The position numbers and the translations under genes are program-made. A stretch of DNA of 49,326 nucleotides from Candidatus Omnitrophota bacterium (GTDB taxonomy: Bacteria > Omnitrophota > Gorgyraeia > 2-01-FULL-45-10). Within the stretch, counting starts at the first letter, position 1, and every line of letters begins with the position of its first letter. Positions 25,803 through 34,259 of this stretch are shown here, in pieces. The notes below the pieces were generated by a model. It was not told where the DNA came from. It was given only the letters and a program-made list of their open reading frames with translations, and did not search any database. Location: positions 1 to 49,326 of the forward strand of contig JAUYOL010000042.1 of assembly GCA_030695905.1 (NCBI GenBank), given 5' to 3'.

Positions 25803-27053
25803 CTAACTCCTTACCTGCCCCTTGCCGTATATTATATATTTATACGAAGTCAGCTCTTCGACGCCTACGGGCCCGCGTGCGTGTATCTTATCCGTAGATA
25901 TGCCTATCTCGGCGCCCTTGCCAAACTCGCCTCCGTCGGTAAAACGCGTGGATGCATTTACATACACACAGGCCGAATCAACCTGGCTCAAGAACTTTTC
26001 GGCATTCTGCTTGGTTTTGGTAACTATCGCGTCGGAATGGTATGAGCCGTACTTCATTATATGCGCTATCGCTTCGTCCACGCCCCCAACGATCCTGACC
26101 GATAGTATCAGATCCGAATACTCTGTATGCCAGTCCTCTTCGGTCGCTTTCTTTACATCACCGGATATCTTCTTTGTTTCATCGCATCCGCGTATCTCTA
26201 CGCCGGCATCCCTAAATCTTCGTATCATCTCCGGCAAAAATTTTGCCGCTATCTTTTTACTGACGAGCATAGTCTCCATGGAGTTGCATACACCGGGCCG
26301 CTGCACTTTCGCGTTAAAACATATATCATAGGCCATCTCCAGATTAGCGGAATCATCGACATATGTATGACACACGCCTTTATAATGTTTCATGACCGGG
26401 ATCTTTGAATTCTTGGTAACTTCTCTTATAAGCGACTCGCCTCCCCTGGGTATTACAAGGTCTATCAGCCCTTCCTGGACAAGCAGGTCATTGATAATAC
26501 TTCTGTCCGTATCCTTTATCATCGTTATCGCGCCTTCGGGCATACCCTGCGCAAGTCCCTCTTTGTTTAAAATATCAAAGATGGCGGTATTCGAATTTAT
26601 AGCTTCGCTTCCGCCTCTTAATACGCAGGCATTGCCCGACTTAAGGCACAGACCCACGCAGTCACTCGTTACATTAGGACGGGATTCGTATATTATCAAT
26701 ACGACACCTATCGGGACTCTTACTTTTTTTATCAAAAGACCATTCGGCCTCTTCCTCGTCTCAAATACTTCGGCTACGGGATCTTCAAGCCTGGATATCT
26801 CGATAAGCGAATCCGATATGTTCTTCAGACGTTTTTCGTCAAGTTCCAGCCTGTCTATCATCGCATCGGAAAGTCCGGACTTTTCGGCTGCCCTGATATC
26901 TTTTTCATTTTCTTCTATAATGTAATGGATATTTTTCTTTAAAGCGCCCGCCATCGACCGCAGGATCTTTTCTTTCGATACGGAGTCCATCAAGGCAAGC
27001 TTACGGGAAGCGTCTTTAGCTTTAATGCATATATTTTTTATGTCCGCTATCAT
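25803..27053 (-). CDS. proA: Gamma-glutamyl phosphate reductase
   Basis: The 416-aa aldehyde-dehydrogenase-fold enzyme has the catalytic Cys in RPGVCNSMETMLV and VPIGVVLIIYESRPNVT, SGNACVLRGGSEA and NASTRFTDGGEFGKGAEIGISTDK at the end. It reduces glutamyl phosphate to the semialdehyde in proline synthesis. It overlaps proB by an ATGA. Confidence 0.96.
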   Translation of the reverse strand: MIADIKNICIKAKDASRKLALMDSVSKEKILRSMAGALKKNIHYIIEENEKDIRAAEKSGLSDAMIDRLELDEKRLKNISDSLIEISRLEDPVAEVFETRKRPNGLLIKKVRVPIGVVLIIYESRPNVTSDCVGLCLKSGNACVLRGGSEAINSNTAIFDILNKEGLAQGMPEGAITMIKDTDRSIINDLLVQEGLIDLVIPRGGESLIREVTKNSKIPVMKHYKGVCHTYVDDSANLEMAYDICFNAKVQRPGVCNSMETMLVSKKIAAKFLPEMIRRFRDAGVEIRGCDETKKISGDVKKATEEDWHTEYSDLILSVRIVGGVDEAIAHIMKYGSYHSDAIVTKTKQNAEKFLSQVDSACVYVNASTRFTDGGEFGKGAEIGISTDKIHARGPVGVEELTSYKYIIYGKGQVRS

Positions 27054-28138
27054 ATTATCGCCAGATTGTCCTTGTGTATAACTTCATCCGCGCCTTTATA
27101 CCCTAATACGCTCTTTATTTCGCCGGTCTTCAATCCCTTTATCTTTAAAAGCTCCGACGACGAATAGTTGGCCAGCCCTTTGGCAAATTCTCTGAATGTC
27201 TTATCAGTCACCTTTACCACATCTCCGGCGGTAAAATTCCCGTCGACTTCGACTATACCGGAAGCCAGAAGGCTCTTGTCTTTATGCAACAACGCCTCTT
27301 TGGCGCCTGAATCAACAACTATTGCGCCCTTGGCCTTAGAAGAAAAAGCTATCCATCGCTTCTTCGCGAGCAATTTGGAGACCGAGGCCTTAAATTTTGT
27401 CCCGACACTCTTGCCGTCGATTATATCCACAAGTATATTTTTGGTTTTGCCGTTAGCAATGACACACTCTATGCCGGACGCGGCCGCCTTTCTTATCGCG
27501 TCAAGCTTCGACGCCATGCCGCCTGTGCCAAGCTCGCACTGGCTCGACCTGGTAAGCTTCAATATTCTTGGCGTGATCTCATCCACAAAGTTTATAACAT
27601 TGCACTTCTCGTCCAGCAGTCCGCCCACATCGGTCAAAAGTATGAGCATATTCGCATGGCAAAGATCGCCGACCAGGCTCGACAGCCTGTCATTGTCTCC
27701 GCACTTTATCTCTTCGGTGGATATAGTATCATTTTCATTTATGACAGGGACTGCTTTGTGATCAAGAAGAGTCTGTATGGTGTATTTTATGTTGAGGTAT
27801 CTGACTCTATCGTTAAAATCTTCCTGTGTAAGCAGAATTTGTCCTACGAGATATCCTCGCTCTTTGAAATATCCGCTGTATAATTGCATAAGGTGGCCCT
27901 GGCCGATGGAAGCCGTAGCCTGCAGTTGGGATAATTTTACAGGCCTCTTCTTTAAACCTAAAAGACCCATGCCCGCGCCTATGGCTCCGGAAGTCACAAC
28001 TATCACGCGAAAGCCCTTATCAAGAATATCGGAGATCTGGCCGATAACATCTTTCAGCTTATCCTTGTCCAGAGTCTTGTCCGACGAGGCTATGACTTTT
28101 GTGCCTATCTTTATCACTACTATCTTATCTTTAGCCAT
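27050..28138 (-). CDS. proB: Glutamate 5-kinase with PUA domain
   Basis: The 362-aa product has the amino-acid-kinase domain (about 1-260: VVIKIGTKVIA, VTSGAIGAGMGLLG, NENDTIS, NDRLSSLVG, LLTDVGGL, GTGGMASKLDAIRKA) and a C-terminal PUA domain (about 275-355). It phosphorylates glutamate for proline synthesis and in this family is feedback-inhibited by proline. It overlaps obg by 8 bp and proA by 4 bp. Confidence 0.96.
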   Translation of the reverse strand: MAKDKIVVIKIGTKVIASSDKTLDKDKLKDVIGQISDILDKGFRVIVVTSGAIGAGMGLLGLKKRPVKLSQLQATASIGQGHLMQLYSGYFKERGYLVGQILLTQEDFNDRVRYLNIKYTIQTLLDHKAVPVINENDTISTEEIKCGDNDRLSSLVGDLCHANMLILLTDVGGLLDEKCNVINFVDEITPRILKLTRSSQCELGTGGMASKLDAIRKAAASGIECVIANGKTKNILVDIIDGKSVGTKFKASVSKLLAKKRWIAFSSKAKGAIVVDSGAKEALLHKDKSLLASGIVEVDGNFTAGDVVKVTDKTFREFAKGLANYSSSELLKIKGLKTGEIKSVLGYKGADEVIHKDNLAII

Positions 28139-29111
28139 CTTTTTTTAACGATTTAACCTTTTTATACACGGCAGCCAACAATTCCTTGACGCCTTCACCG
28201 GTAACCGCGGATATCGGGAATACCTTAACGCCGCGTATATGTTTTTTGAACTTCTTTATATTATCCGCCGCCCCTTCAATATCTGATTTATTTAACGCTA
28301 TAAATTGCGGTTTCTTTATAAGTTCTTTGCTGTACAACCTAAGTTCTTTGTTTAAATTTATATAATCCTTATACGGATCCCTGCATTCGCTTCCGGCTAC
28401 ATCGATCAGGCGTATCAGCACTTTCGTTCTTTCCACATGTCTTAGAAATCTGTCACCCAACCCCTTGCCCAGGTGAGCGCCTTCTATCAATCCCGGGATC
28501 TCCGCGACTACGAGGCTGGCGTCTTCATGAATTTTTACAACACCTAATACAGGGGCTTTAGTTGTAAATGGGTAATTGGCTATCTTTGGCCTGGCGCTTG
28601 ATATTTTTGATATGAGCGTGGACTTCCCCGCGTTTGGGTAACCTACGATACCTGCGTCCGCGATAAGTTTTAACTCGAGAATTACCGTCTTTTCTTCACC
28701 TAAAGCGCCGGGGGAGGCTTCCCTATGGCGGGAGTTGCCCCTGCCGCCAGACCCGCCTTTAGCGATAATTACATGGTCGCCGACGTGCACCAGTTCACGC
28801 ATTACAAGGCCGCTTGGAGCGTCCTTTATTATCGTCCCTGGCGGCACTTTTATGCGAAGGTCCTCGCCGTATCTTCCTTTTTTATGATTGGAGCTTCCGT
28901 GAAGGCCGGAATCGGCCTGGAAGTGCTGACGGTACTGAAAATCTAAGAGTGTGTGAATATTCTGGTCTGCCACGAAGACGATATCTGCGCCCTTGCCGCC
29001 TTCTCCGCCGTCAGGCCGGCCATATCTGCATGACCTGTCGCGAAACAGAGAATTACATCCATCGCCGCCGTCTCCGGCTTTGATATAGATTTTGGCCTCG
29101 TCTACGAACAC
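28131..29111 (-). CDS. obg: Obg-family GTPase
   Basis: The 326-aa product has the glycine-rich Obg fold at 1-157 (GDGGDGCNSLFRDR.., GGEGGKGADIVF, GGRGNSRH) and a G domain (GYPNAGKSTLI, switch II in EIPGLIEGA, NKSD). The C-terminal OCT domain of longer Obg proteins is absent. It participates in 50S assembly and stress signalling. The start codon is GTG (29111), preceded by AGGA. Confidence 0.95.
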   Translation of the reverse strand: MFVDEAKIYIKAGDGGDGCNSLFRDRSCRYGRPDGGEGGKGADIVFVADQNIHTLLDFQYRQHFQADSGLHGSSNHKKGRYGEDLRIKVPPGTIIKDAPSGLVMRELVHVGDHVIIAKGGSGGRGNSRHREASPGALGEEKTVILELKLIADAGIVGYPNAGKSTLISKISSARPKIANYPFTTKAPVLGVVKIHEDASLVVAEIPGLIEGAHLGKGLGDRFLRHVERTKVLIRLIDVAGSECRDPYKDYINLNKELRLYSKELIKKPQFIALNKSDIEGAADNIKKFKKHIRGVKVFPISAVTGEGVKELLAAVYKKVKSLKKDG

Positions 29112-29132
29112 TTGTTCCTATCCGCTTTTAGA

Positions 29133-29366
29133 TCAAGACTTCTTCGATAATATAACGCTTACGATCCTTCTGGGATCGAACTCAACACGGCCGTCAACAA
29201 GAGCAAAAAGTGTGTGATCTGTCGCAACGCCAACGTTCGCGCCTGCTTTGAAACTCATACCCCTCTGCTTAAGAATTATATTGCCGGCTTTGACCGTCTG
29301 GCCTTTGAATTTTTTAACACCAAGTTTCTTTGGCTGGCCGTCGCGGCCATTAACTACATGTGCCAT
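29133..29366 (-). CDS. rpmA: 50S ribosomal protein L27 with shortened N-terminal tail
   Basis: The 77-aa product matches the conserved L27 body [45 protein letters not shown]. The N terminus is MAHVVNGRD, where the usual form is MAHKK(A/G)GGS(T/S)xNGRD. About six residues are missing, including the lysines and glycines that reach toward the peptidyl-transferase centre. The start and frame are clear. The gene is in the standard order rplU-rpmA-obg. Confidence 0.95.
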   Translation of the reverse strand: MAHVVNGRDGQPKKLGVKKFKGQTVKAGNIILKQRGMSFKAGANVGVATDHTLFALVDGRVEFDPRRIVSVILSKKS

Positions 29367-29373
29367 TGTATCC

Positions 29374-29694
29374 TCACCCTTCCTTTATATCTATCGATTT
29401 TACCCTAAGCCTCAAAAGATCCTGGCGATGGCCTATCTTCTTCTTTTCTGATTTACGCTTCTTGTACTTAAAAGCGATCAACTTGTCGCCTCTGACAAAG
29501 CCAAGAAATTCACAGGTAACATGCGCACCTTTTAGGTACGGCGTCCCGACGTGAACAGTGTTGCCTTCCTTGGCAATCAGTACCTTGTCAAGCTTTACCG
29601 GGCTACCTTGCTTAACATCAAGTTTCTCTACCAAAATTATGTCATCTTTGGCTACTTTGTATTGTTTTGAACCTGTCTCAATTACAGCGTACAT
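29374..29694 (-). CDS. rplU: 50S ribosomal protein L21
   Basis: The 106-aa product has the L21 pattern: [52 protein letters not shown] lies 6 nt before the ATG. It is first in a long series that includes rpmA, obg, proB, proA and nadD, behind the promoter at 29723-29751. Confidence 0.96.
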   Translation of the reverse strand: MYAVIETGSKQYKVAKDDIILVEKLDVKQGSPVKLDKVLIAKEGNTVHVGTPYLKGAHVTCEFLGFVRGDKLIAFKYKKRKSEKKKIGHRQDLLRLRVKSIDIKEG

Positions 29695-29722
29695 TGCATT
29701 TCTCCTTGTAGTTAGGCGGTAT

Positions 29723-29751
29723 ACTATATCACAACCGCCCTAATTCGTCAA
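29723..29751 (-). promoter_or_regulatory. rplU promoter with overlapping inverted repeat
   Basis: TTGACG (29751-29746), 17 bp, TATAGT (29728-29723). GGCGGT and ACCGCC form an inverted repeat around the -10 box (about 29716-29740), a possible operator. The leader is about 22 nt. Confidence 0.65.
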
Positions 29752-29780
29752 GCGTTTCAAGGGGGCCCCTCTTTTTAACC

Positions 29781-30060
29781 CAAGCCTACAGTTACGGTCA
29801 GTACAAGCCAACTAAAAGATTTCTCCTTCTCATGCAGGCGGTTACTTTGGCGGTCGCCTTCCGCTTGCCGTCCCGCCATATTAGGCATATGGCGGGACTG
29901 TGGAAAAATTTTGATGGCCGTCCAACCTGCCAACATTTGAACGCTGGCGCAGTTTGTCCGGCCGTTCTAAATCGCCCTAAGGTATCAAAATTTTTAACAG
30001 TCGCTCCAGGCTAGACCGCCAAAGTTCCGCCTGCGACATGTAGTAATAAAATTTTCTCCC
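29781..30060. repeat. Long nested imperfect palindrome, no protein gene
   Basis: The outer arms share GCAGGCGGnnACTTTGGCGGTC (left from about 29834, right arm ending about 30034, inverted). The inner arms are an exact AAAAATTTTGAT (29904-29915) and ATCAAAATTTTT (29984-29995). The left arm carries an inserted perfect 12-bp hairpin, GTCCCGCCATAT/ATATGGCGGGAC (29870-29898). The left edge (29781 on) has CAAGCCTACAGTTACGGTCAG, the same end sequence seen at 30297, 30547 and 49160. It may be a non-autonomous mobile element, a structured RNA or a merged set of REP-like repeats. The short open frames here look random. Confidence 0.7.
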
Positions 30061-30296
30061 ATATCTATATGGTCCCCGAGGGATGGGGTATTGAGCTGAA
30101 AATCTTTACGGGTGGCGAGGGATAAGCCTTGAGGGTGGGTTCAATAAAGCGGCGAGTGCCTGCCGGTAGGCAGGCTAAGCGGCGGCCTATTCCCTATACA
30201 CCATGCTCGCCTAATATCCAAAAATCCTCAAAGCGTCACCCGCAATTGATATCCATAATGAGACAGGGAAGTTTTATGCGGTACGAGTTGATAATA
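30061..30296. repeat. Non-coding stretch with short hairpins between two long palindromes
   Basis: I find no credible gene in these 236 bp. They contain small inverted repeats: CCATAT/ATATGG near 30059-30072, and GCCTGCC/GGCAGGC (about 30158-30175, with GGTA centre) flanked by direct AGCGGCG copies. It belongs to the same repeat island. Confidence 0.5.
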
Positions 30297-30547
30297 AACC
30301 TAAGCCTGCGGTTATGGGAAGCACAATAAAAATGTTAGGTCTTTTGTGATGACGAAAAACGGTTAAAAAGGGCCGAGGATGTCCGAGGCCCCGTTTAGGG
30401 GCCGAGTTCCGCAGGCCCCCGTTTTTATCCTGAACAAAAGACCGACCCGGAACGAAGTGAAGGGTAACATTTTTCCTGCCACCTATACATGACTATCTTA
30501 CATACTTATTTAGGTGGCTTGTGCTGACCGTAACTGTAGGCTTAGGT
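30297..30547. repeat. About 250-bp modular palindromic element
   Basis: The left arm runs CCTAAGCCTGCGGTTATGG, then AAAAATGTTAGGTCTTTTGT (from about 30328), then AAAAACGG. The right arm, read inward, mirrors these as ACCTAAGCCTACAGTTACGG, AAAAATGTT, GGTCTTTTGT and AAAAACGG. The centre is GC-rich with GGCCCC/GGGGCC (about 30388-30403). The right arm has an extra hairpin GCCACCTA/TAGGTGGC that the left arm lacks. Its right 82 bp recur at 49160-49241 in opposite orientation. Confidence 0.75.
30466..30547 (-). repeat. 82-bp repeat, copy 1 (inverted relative to 49160-49241)
   Basis: Base-by-base comparison of the minus strand here with 49160-49241 shows 82 of 82 identical bases. It starts ACCTAAGCCTACAG and ends GGAAAAATGTT. 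Identity stops at both edges, although shared shorter modules continue beyond the ATGTT end. Confidence 0.9.
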
Positions 30548-30591
30548 TTGGATCCCGCAAGGTAACCCATTCCTCAGGGGCCGCTGCGAGC

Positions 30592-32094
30592 TTACCTCTT
30601 CTCGTCGATACGCACTTCTTCCATGTGCTGGTTTGGGTCCTCGATTATACGGATATACTTGTGGAAACGCCTTTCAAGCGGTTTTATCATGTTCTTATCG
30701 GGTGTGGATACATATGAGGCCACGGTGGGGTGAAGCGATACGAATATCTCCCTTGCCCTTGTCTGCGCTAAGACGCGCGCCAGCTGCCTTGTCAGGTTGG
30801 CCGCAACCGTTGCCGCGGATTTTATCGTGCCGCGGCCACTACAATATGGGCACTTCTGATAGCTCTTGCCCTCCACGCTGCGCCTTGCGCGCTGCCTGGT
30901 CATTTCAACCAAACCTATGCTTGAAATATTAAGTATTTTGGTCTTTGCCTTGTCGTTCTCAAGAGCTGCCTCCAGGGCCTTGGATATAGCTTTCCTGTGG
31001 CCTGAAAATTCCATATCAATAAAATCTATTATTATGATGCCGCCTATGTCACGCAGTTTTAGCTGCCTGGGAACCTCGTTGGCCGCCTCAAGATTTGTCT
31101 TAAAAGCGGTCTCTTCCAGATTCTTATGCCCTACGGACTTTCCGGAGTTTACATCTATCGCCACCAGGCTTTCGGTCTCATCAAACACCAAATATCCGCC
31201 GCTTTTAAGATGGACTATTCTTGAATATATCTTCTCTATATGCTTCTCTATGTCATACTTTTCGAATAGAGGGACTCTCTCCTTATAAAATTTCAGGCGA
31301 GATCTTAGCTGGGGTGACGTCATCGCGAGAAATCTCGATATTCTCCTGAAATCATTCTTCGAGTCTATCTCAAGCTTTATAACATCTTCGGTAAACATAT
31401 CGCGGGCAACCCTTAAGACCATGTCATACTCCGCATGTATTATCTGCATCGGCTTTGCTTTTTTTGCCCTATGCTTTATATTCTGCCATAGCCTTATCAA
31501 ATAGCGGGTCTCGCGGAAAAAATCCTTCTGACTCGCGCCTATAGCGGCCGTCCTTACGATAAAGCCTACGTCCTGGGGCAGCTTCAGCTCTTCTATGATC
31601 TTGCGGATCCTGTCACGTTCCTTGTGGTCCTCTATCCTCTTCGATATGCCTATACGGTTATCGAACGGCATCAATACAAGGAATCTGCCGGGAATAGATA
31701 TATGAGTGGTAAGACGCGCGCCCTTTGTGCTTATGGGCTCTTTTACTATCTGAACGAGCACTTCGTCGCCTTTTTTTAATACCGCGGCTATGGACTGCTT
31801 CTTCTCTTCTTTCTTCTCCGGGAATATGCCGGCCTCTTCGTCGAGAAGCCTGTCAAAATTCGAAGCGTCTTTTTCAACATCCGAAACATAGAGAAAGCCG
31901 TTCTTCTCAAGACCGATATTAACAAACGCCGCGTCTATGCCCGGAAGCACGGACTCGACTTTACCTTTATAAATATTACCGACGAGGTTTACCGAATTCT
32001 GCCCCTCGACGTTGTAATCTTCTACCTTTTTGTTGTCGATGACGACCAGCCTCTTTTCATTGTGGTCGACATTAATATATATTTCTTTTGGCAT
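30592..32094 (-). CDS. rng: Ribonuclease E/G family protein (RNase G type)
   Basis: The 500-aa product has an S1-like RNA-binding domain (about 35-130; GNIYKGKVESVLPGIDAAFVNIG), a 5'-sensor/RNase H-like region, and the DNase I-like catalytic part with the Asp residues in AIDVNSG and IIIDFIDM. The zinc-link cysteines are in KCPYCSGRG. It processes 16S rRNA ends and degrades mRNA in the cytoplasm. There is no long C-terminal degradosome scaffold. It follows DUF2344 by 8 nt. The usual downstream rplU lies across the repeat island. Confidence 0.93.
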   Translation of the reverse strand: MPKEIYINVDHNEKRLVVIDNKKVEDYNVEGQNSVNLVGNIYKGKVESVLPGIDAAFVNIGLEKNGFLYVSDVEKDASNFDRLLDEEAGIFPEKKEEKKQSIAAVLKKGDEVLVQIVKEPISTKGARLTTHISIPGRFLVLMPFDNRIGISKRIEDHKERDRIRKIIEELKLPQDVGFIVRTAAIGASQKDFFRETRYLIRLWQNIKHRAKKAKPMQIIHAEYDMVLRVARDMFTEDVIKLEIDSKNDFRRISRFLAMTSPQLRSRLKFYKERVPLFEKYDIEKHIEKIYSRIVHLKSGGYLVFDETESLVAIDVNSGKSVGHKNLEETAFKTNLEAANEVPRQLKLRDIGGIIIIDFIDMEFSGHRKAISKALEAALENDKAKTKILNISSIGLVEMTRQRARRSVEGKSYQKCPYCSGRGTIKSAATVAANLTRQLARVLAQTRAREIFVSLHPTVASYVSTPDKNMIKPLERRFHKYIRIIEDPNQHMEEVRIDEKR

Positions 32095-32102
32095 ATATTT
32101 TC

Positions 32103-32399
32103 TTAAAACTCCTTAATCTCTTTTATCCTGACCCCTGCCGGCAATTTATTATTCAGGGACTGCCTGATTATATCCGCGGGGATTCTTTCGGACATATCTA
32201 CTACCAATTCTTCGGACTCACTCTCTACTCCTAATTTCAACGCCCTTGAAATGCTTATCTTTAAATGCGGGCTAAAACCTTGCGTTATCGCCACTGGAAG
32301 GCCGGCCCTGCGCAACGCTCTACCGAATAATCTCATCAGGTCCAGATGAGAAATAAAGCGCATGTCGCCGGTCTTCGAAAATATCGCGTTCAATTTCAT
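32103..32399 (-). CDS. Short DUF2344 protein (radical-SAM-linked)
   Basis: The 98-aa product matches the first half of TIGR03936/DUF2344 proteins: FSKTGDMRFISHLDLMRLFGRALRRAGLP, TQGFSPHLKISISRALKLGVES. Family members are usually about 200 aa; here the frame stops after KEIKEF. The family is typically fused to or next to a TIGR03960 radical SAM protein; that partner is present 15 kb away at 47427-49142. Function is unknown. Confidence 0.8.
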   Translation of the reverse strand: MKLNAIFSKTGDMRFISHLDLMRLFGRALRRAGLPVAITQGFSPHLKISISRALKLGVESESEELVVDMSERIPADIIRQSLNNKLPAGVRIKEIKEF

Positions 32400-32422
32400 G
32401 TAATTTACCTGTCATGATCATC

Positions 32423-32530
32423 CCCGCCTATAATGCACTGCTTGATTTGCGGCGGGGTCCCGCCGCCATACAGATATCATACTACAGGCGGGAAAATACT
32501 ATCGCCGGTACCATCTTGTCCGGCACCGGC
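32423..32530. repeat. Nested hairpins between secretin and DUF2344 genes
   Basis: A perfect GCGGCGGG/CCCGCCGC (32449-32466) lies inside an outer CCCGCCTATA/TACAGGCGGG pair (32423-32492, one mismatch), followed by GCCGGT/ACCGGC (32504-32530). It may stop transcription of the pilus operon or be another relic of the palindromic repeat family. No gene is seen in 32400-32570. Confidence 0.55.
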
Positions 32531-32570
32531 ACTTAAAATCTTATCCTGCCAAACCAAAAACCGCCAAAAC

Positions 32571-34256
32571 CTAATTTACTCTTCTCTTCTTGACGGTCTT
32601 CTGCCACTCTTCCTGTGTCAGGTTATAGTTAGGCACATACGTCCTGCTTGCCAATGGGACATCCGGCAGGTCGACGCCTCTTTTAATGAGCCGGACCGTC
32701 ACGAAAAATATCAATTCTGTCTTCTGCTTTGTTTTCTCTTTCTTGCATACAAGCAAACCTATAAAAGGCACATCGCCGAGCATATCCCCTAAAAACGGGA
32801 TCGGCTTTTTAACGTCAACTACATTCTCTTTTATAAGGCCGCCGATAAATATCGTATCATTATTTCTTATCATGACCTTTGTATTCGCCTGTCTCGAAGC
32901 GAAGACCGGCGCGACAATACCATTTGCCGCGTCTATAGTGTCATACTTAACAAGGTCGCTTATTTCCGGAATGACATCCACGACTATCTGACCATTTTCG
33001 TTTATATGCGGCGTGACTTTTAATTTTACCCCGAGATCTTTCGCTTCATAACCGGTAATCTCCATCTTGCCTGTTATCGCGTTTCTTTCATACTTTGGCA
33101 TATTCAAAGTCTGCCCGACGAGAATATTGGCCTCGGTATTGTCGAGAGTGGCTATGCGCGGGTTTGAAACGACCTCGGTATCGGAGCGCTGTTTTAATAA
33201 TTCCAGCACGGCCTGAAATTGTGAAAAATCGAGCGTGCCGAACCTGAATGTGTCCTTAAATAGATCCTGGGAATAGTCCACAAATGGGAACCCTTTGGCA
33301 TAGCCGGTAGCTGGCGGAGGAGTAAGAGACCCCGGCCCGCCCGGATAGGCCGCAGGTGTGGTTGTGGTCGTGGTGCCACCCGCTGTCACGGCAGTAGCTG
33401 TATTTCCGGTCTGCACTAAAGGCGAATATTGGTCAAGCCATTTAAGCCCTGTCCCCGCGCCAAAATAATTAAACGGAGCGGTAATAGGCCTTTTGGCTCC
33501 GCTGACTTCAAACTTTATATTCCAGTCTATGCCAAGTTTTTCATCATCGCCCAAAACGGTTTCAATAACACGCGCTTCTATCAAAACCTGATCGGTCTCT
33601 TTATCCAACTTCTGGATTATCTCACCTATCTTGTAAACGTTTGTAGGAATATCTGTAACTACTATTATGTTTGTCCTGTCGTCATATTTTACCTTGCCCT
33701 TACTGCCGACAATCTTTTTTATAGCAGCTACCACATCTTTTGCTTTGCCGTAATTCAAAGCGAATGTCTGCGTCACAACCTCTTCCTGTTTCAATTTATC
33801 GAGCGTTACCACGCGTATTATATCGCCTTCTCTTTCGTAAGCGAAGCCGTAATTTCTGGTTATTATATCAAGCGCCACCTTCCAGGGCTTATTGGTAAGC
33901 TTCAAATCTATTATGCCTTTGACGTCGGGAGCGGCTACTATATCAACACCAGATACTTCGGAGATGTAGGCAAGCACAGTCCTTACATCGGCGCCTTTAA
34001 AATTCACCGTCACGTTACCGGGATCGATGATGGCCTGCTCCTCCTGTGCCGGCACGGCAGGCTTGACTTCTTCGACAACAGGCTTCTGCACAGCATCACT
34101 TTGTGACTGCGCTTGGGCCTTGGGCTGCTCAACCGGCGCCTGCGGCTGCTGCTGGGCCTTTACAGCAGACTCCTGTGTAGACAGGACCTTATCCTCTGCC
34201 AGGGAAATATTGACAATAAATAACGCGATTAAAACAATTGAAGCCGTCTTCTTCAT
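32571..34256 (-). CDS. pilQ: Type IV pilus secretin, paralogue 1
   Basis: The 561-aa product has a signal peptide (about 1-20) and a Gln/Ala/Pro-rich linker. An STN/N0-type domain follows (about 80-150; VNFKGADVRTVLAYISEVSGVDIVAA), then a secretin N1 domain (about 160-235; NYGKAKDVVAAIKKIVG). The secretin barrel domain runs about 335-530 (VSNPRIATLDN, SRQANTKVMIRNNDTIFIGGLIKEN, PFLGDMLGDVPFIGLLV). A Thr/Gly/Pro-rich spacer at about 275-315 differs strongly from the paralogue. It forms the outer-membrane channel. It is 3 nt downstream of paralogue 2. Confidence 0.9.
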   Translation of the reverse strand: MKKTASIVLIALFIVNISLAEDKVLSTQESAVKAQQQPQAPVEQPKAQAQSQSDAVQKPVVEEVKPAVPAQEEQAIIDPGNVTVNFKGADVRTVLAYISEVSGVDIVAAPDVKGIIDLKLTNKPWKVALDIITRNYGFAYEREGDIIRVVTLDKLKQEEVVTQTFALNYGKAKDVVAAIKKIVGSKGKVKYDDRTNIIVVTDIPTNVYKIGEIIQKLDKETDQVLIEARVIETVLGDDEKLGIDWNIKFEVSGAKRPITAPFNYFGAGTGLKWLDQYSPLVQTGNTATAVTAGGTTTTTTPAAYPGGPGSLTPPPATGYAKGFPFVDYSQDLFKDTFRFGTLDFSQFQAVLELLKQRSDTEVVSNPRIATLDNTEANILVGQTLNMPKYERNAITGKMEITGYEAKDLGVKLKVTPHINENGQIVVDVIPEISDLVKYDTIDAANGIVAPVFASRQANTKVMIRNNDTIFIGGLIKENVVDVKKPIPFLGDMLGDVPFIGLLVCKKEKTKQKTELIFFVTVRLIKRGVDLPDVPLASRTYVPNYNLTQEEWQKTVKKRRVN

Positions 34257-34259
34257 CTT

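Noticed and set aside
30158-30175. CRISPR-like repeat from GCCTGCC/GGCAGGC hairpin
   Set aside because: Only one copy occurs, with no spacers and no cas genes.
30297-30547. Possible integron attC site (a GTTAGGT core-like sequence in a palindrome)
   Set aside because: The matching RYYYAAC core is not at the other end, there is no integrase or cassette array, and the palindrome is much longer and modular.
29781-30560. Possible tmRNA, RNase P RNA or SRP RNA gene
   Set aside because: None of the conserved core sequences of these RNAs was found. A GGGTTCAAT string near 30136 has no pairing arms.
33429-34106. 225-aa plus-strand open frame across the secretin gene
   Set aside because: It is antisense to conserved secretin codons and has a composition typical of shadow frames; no domain is visible.
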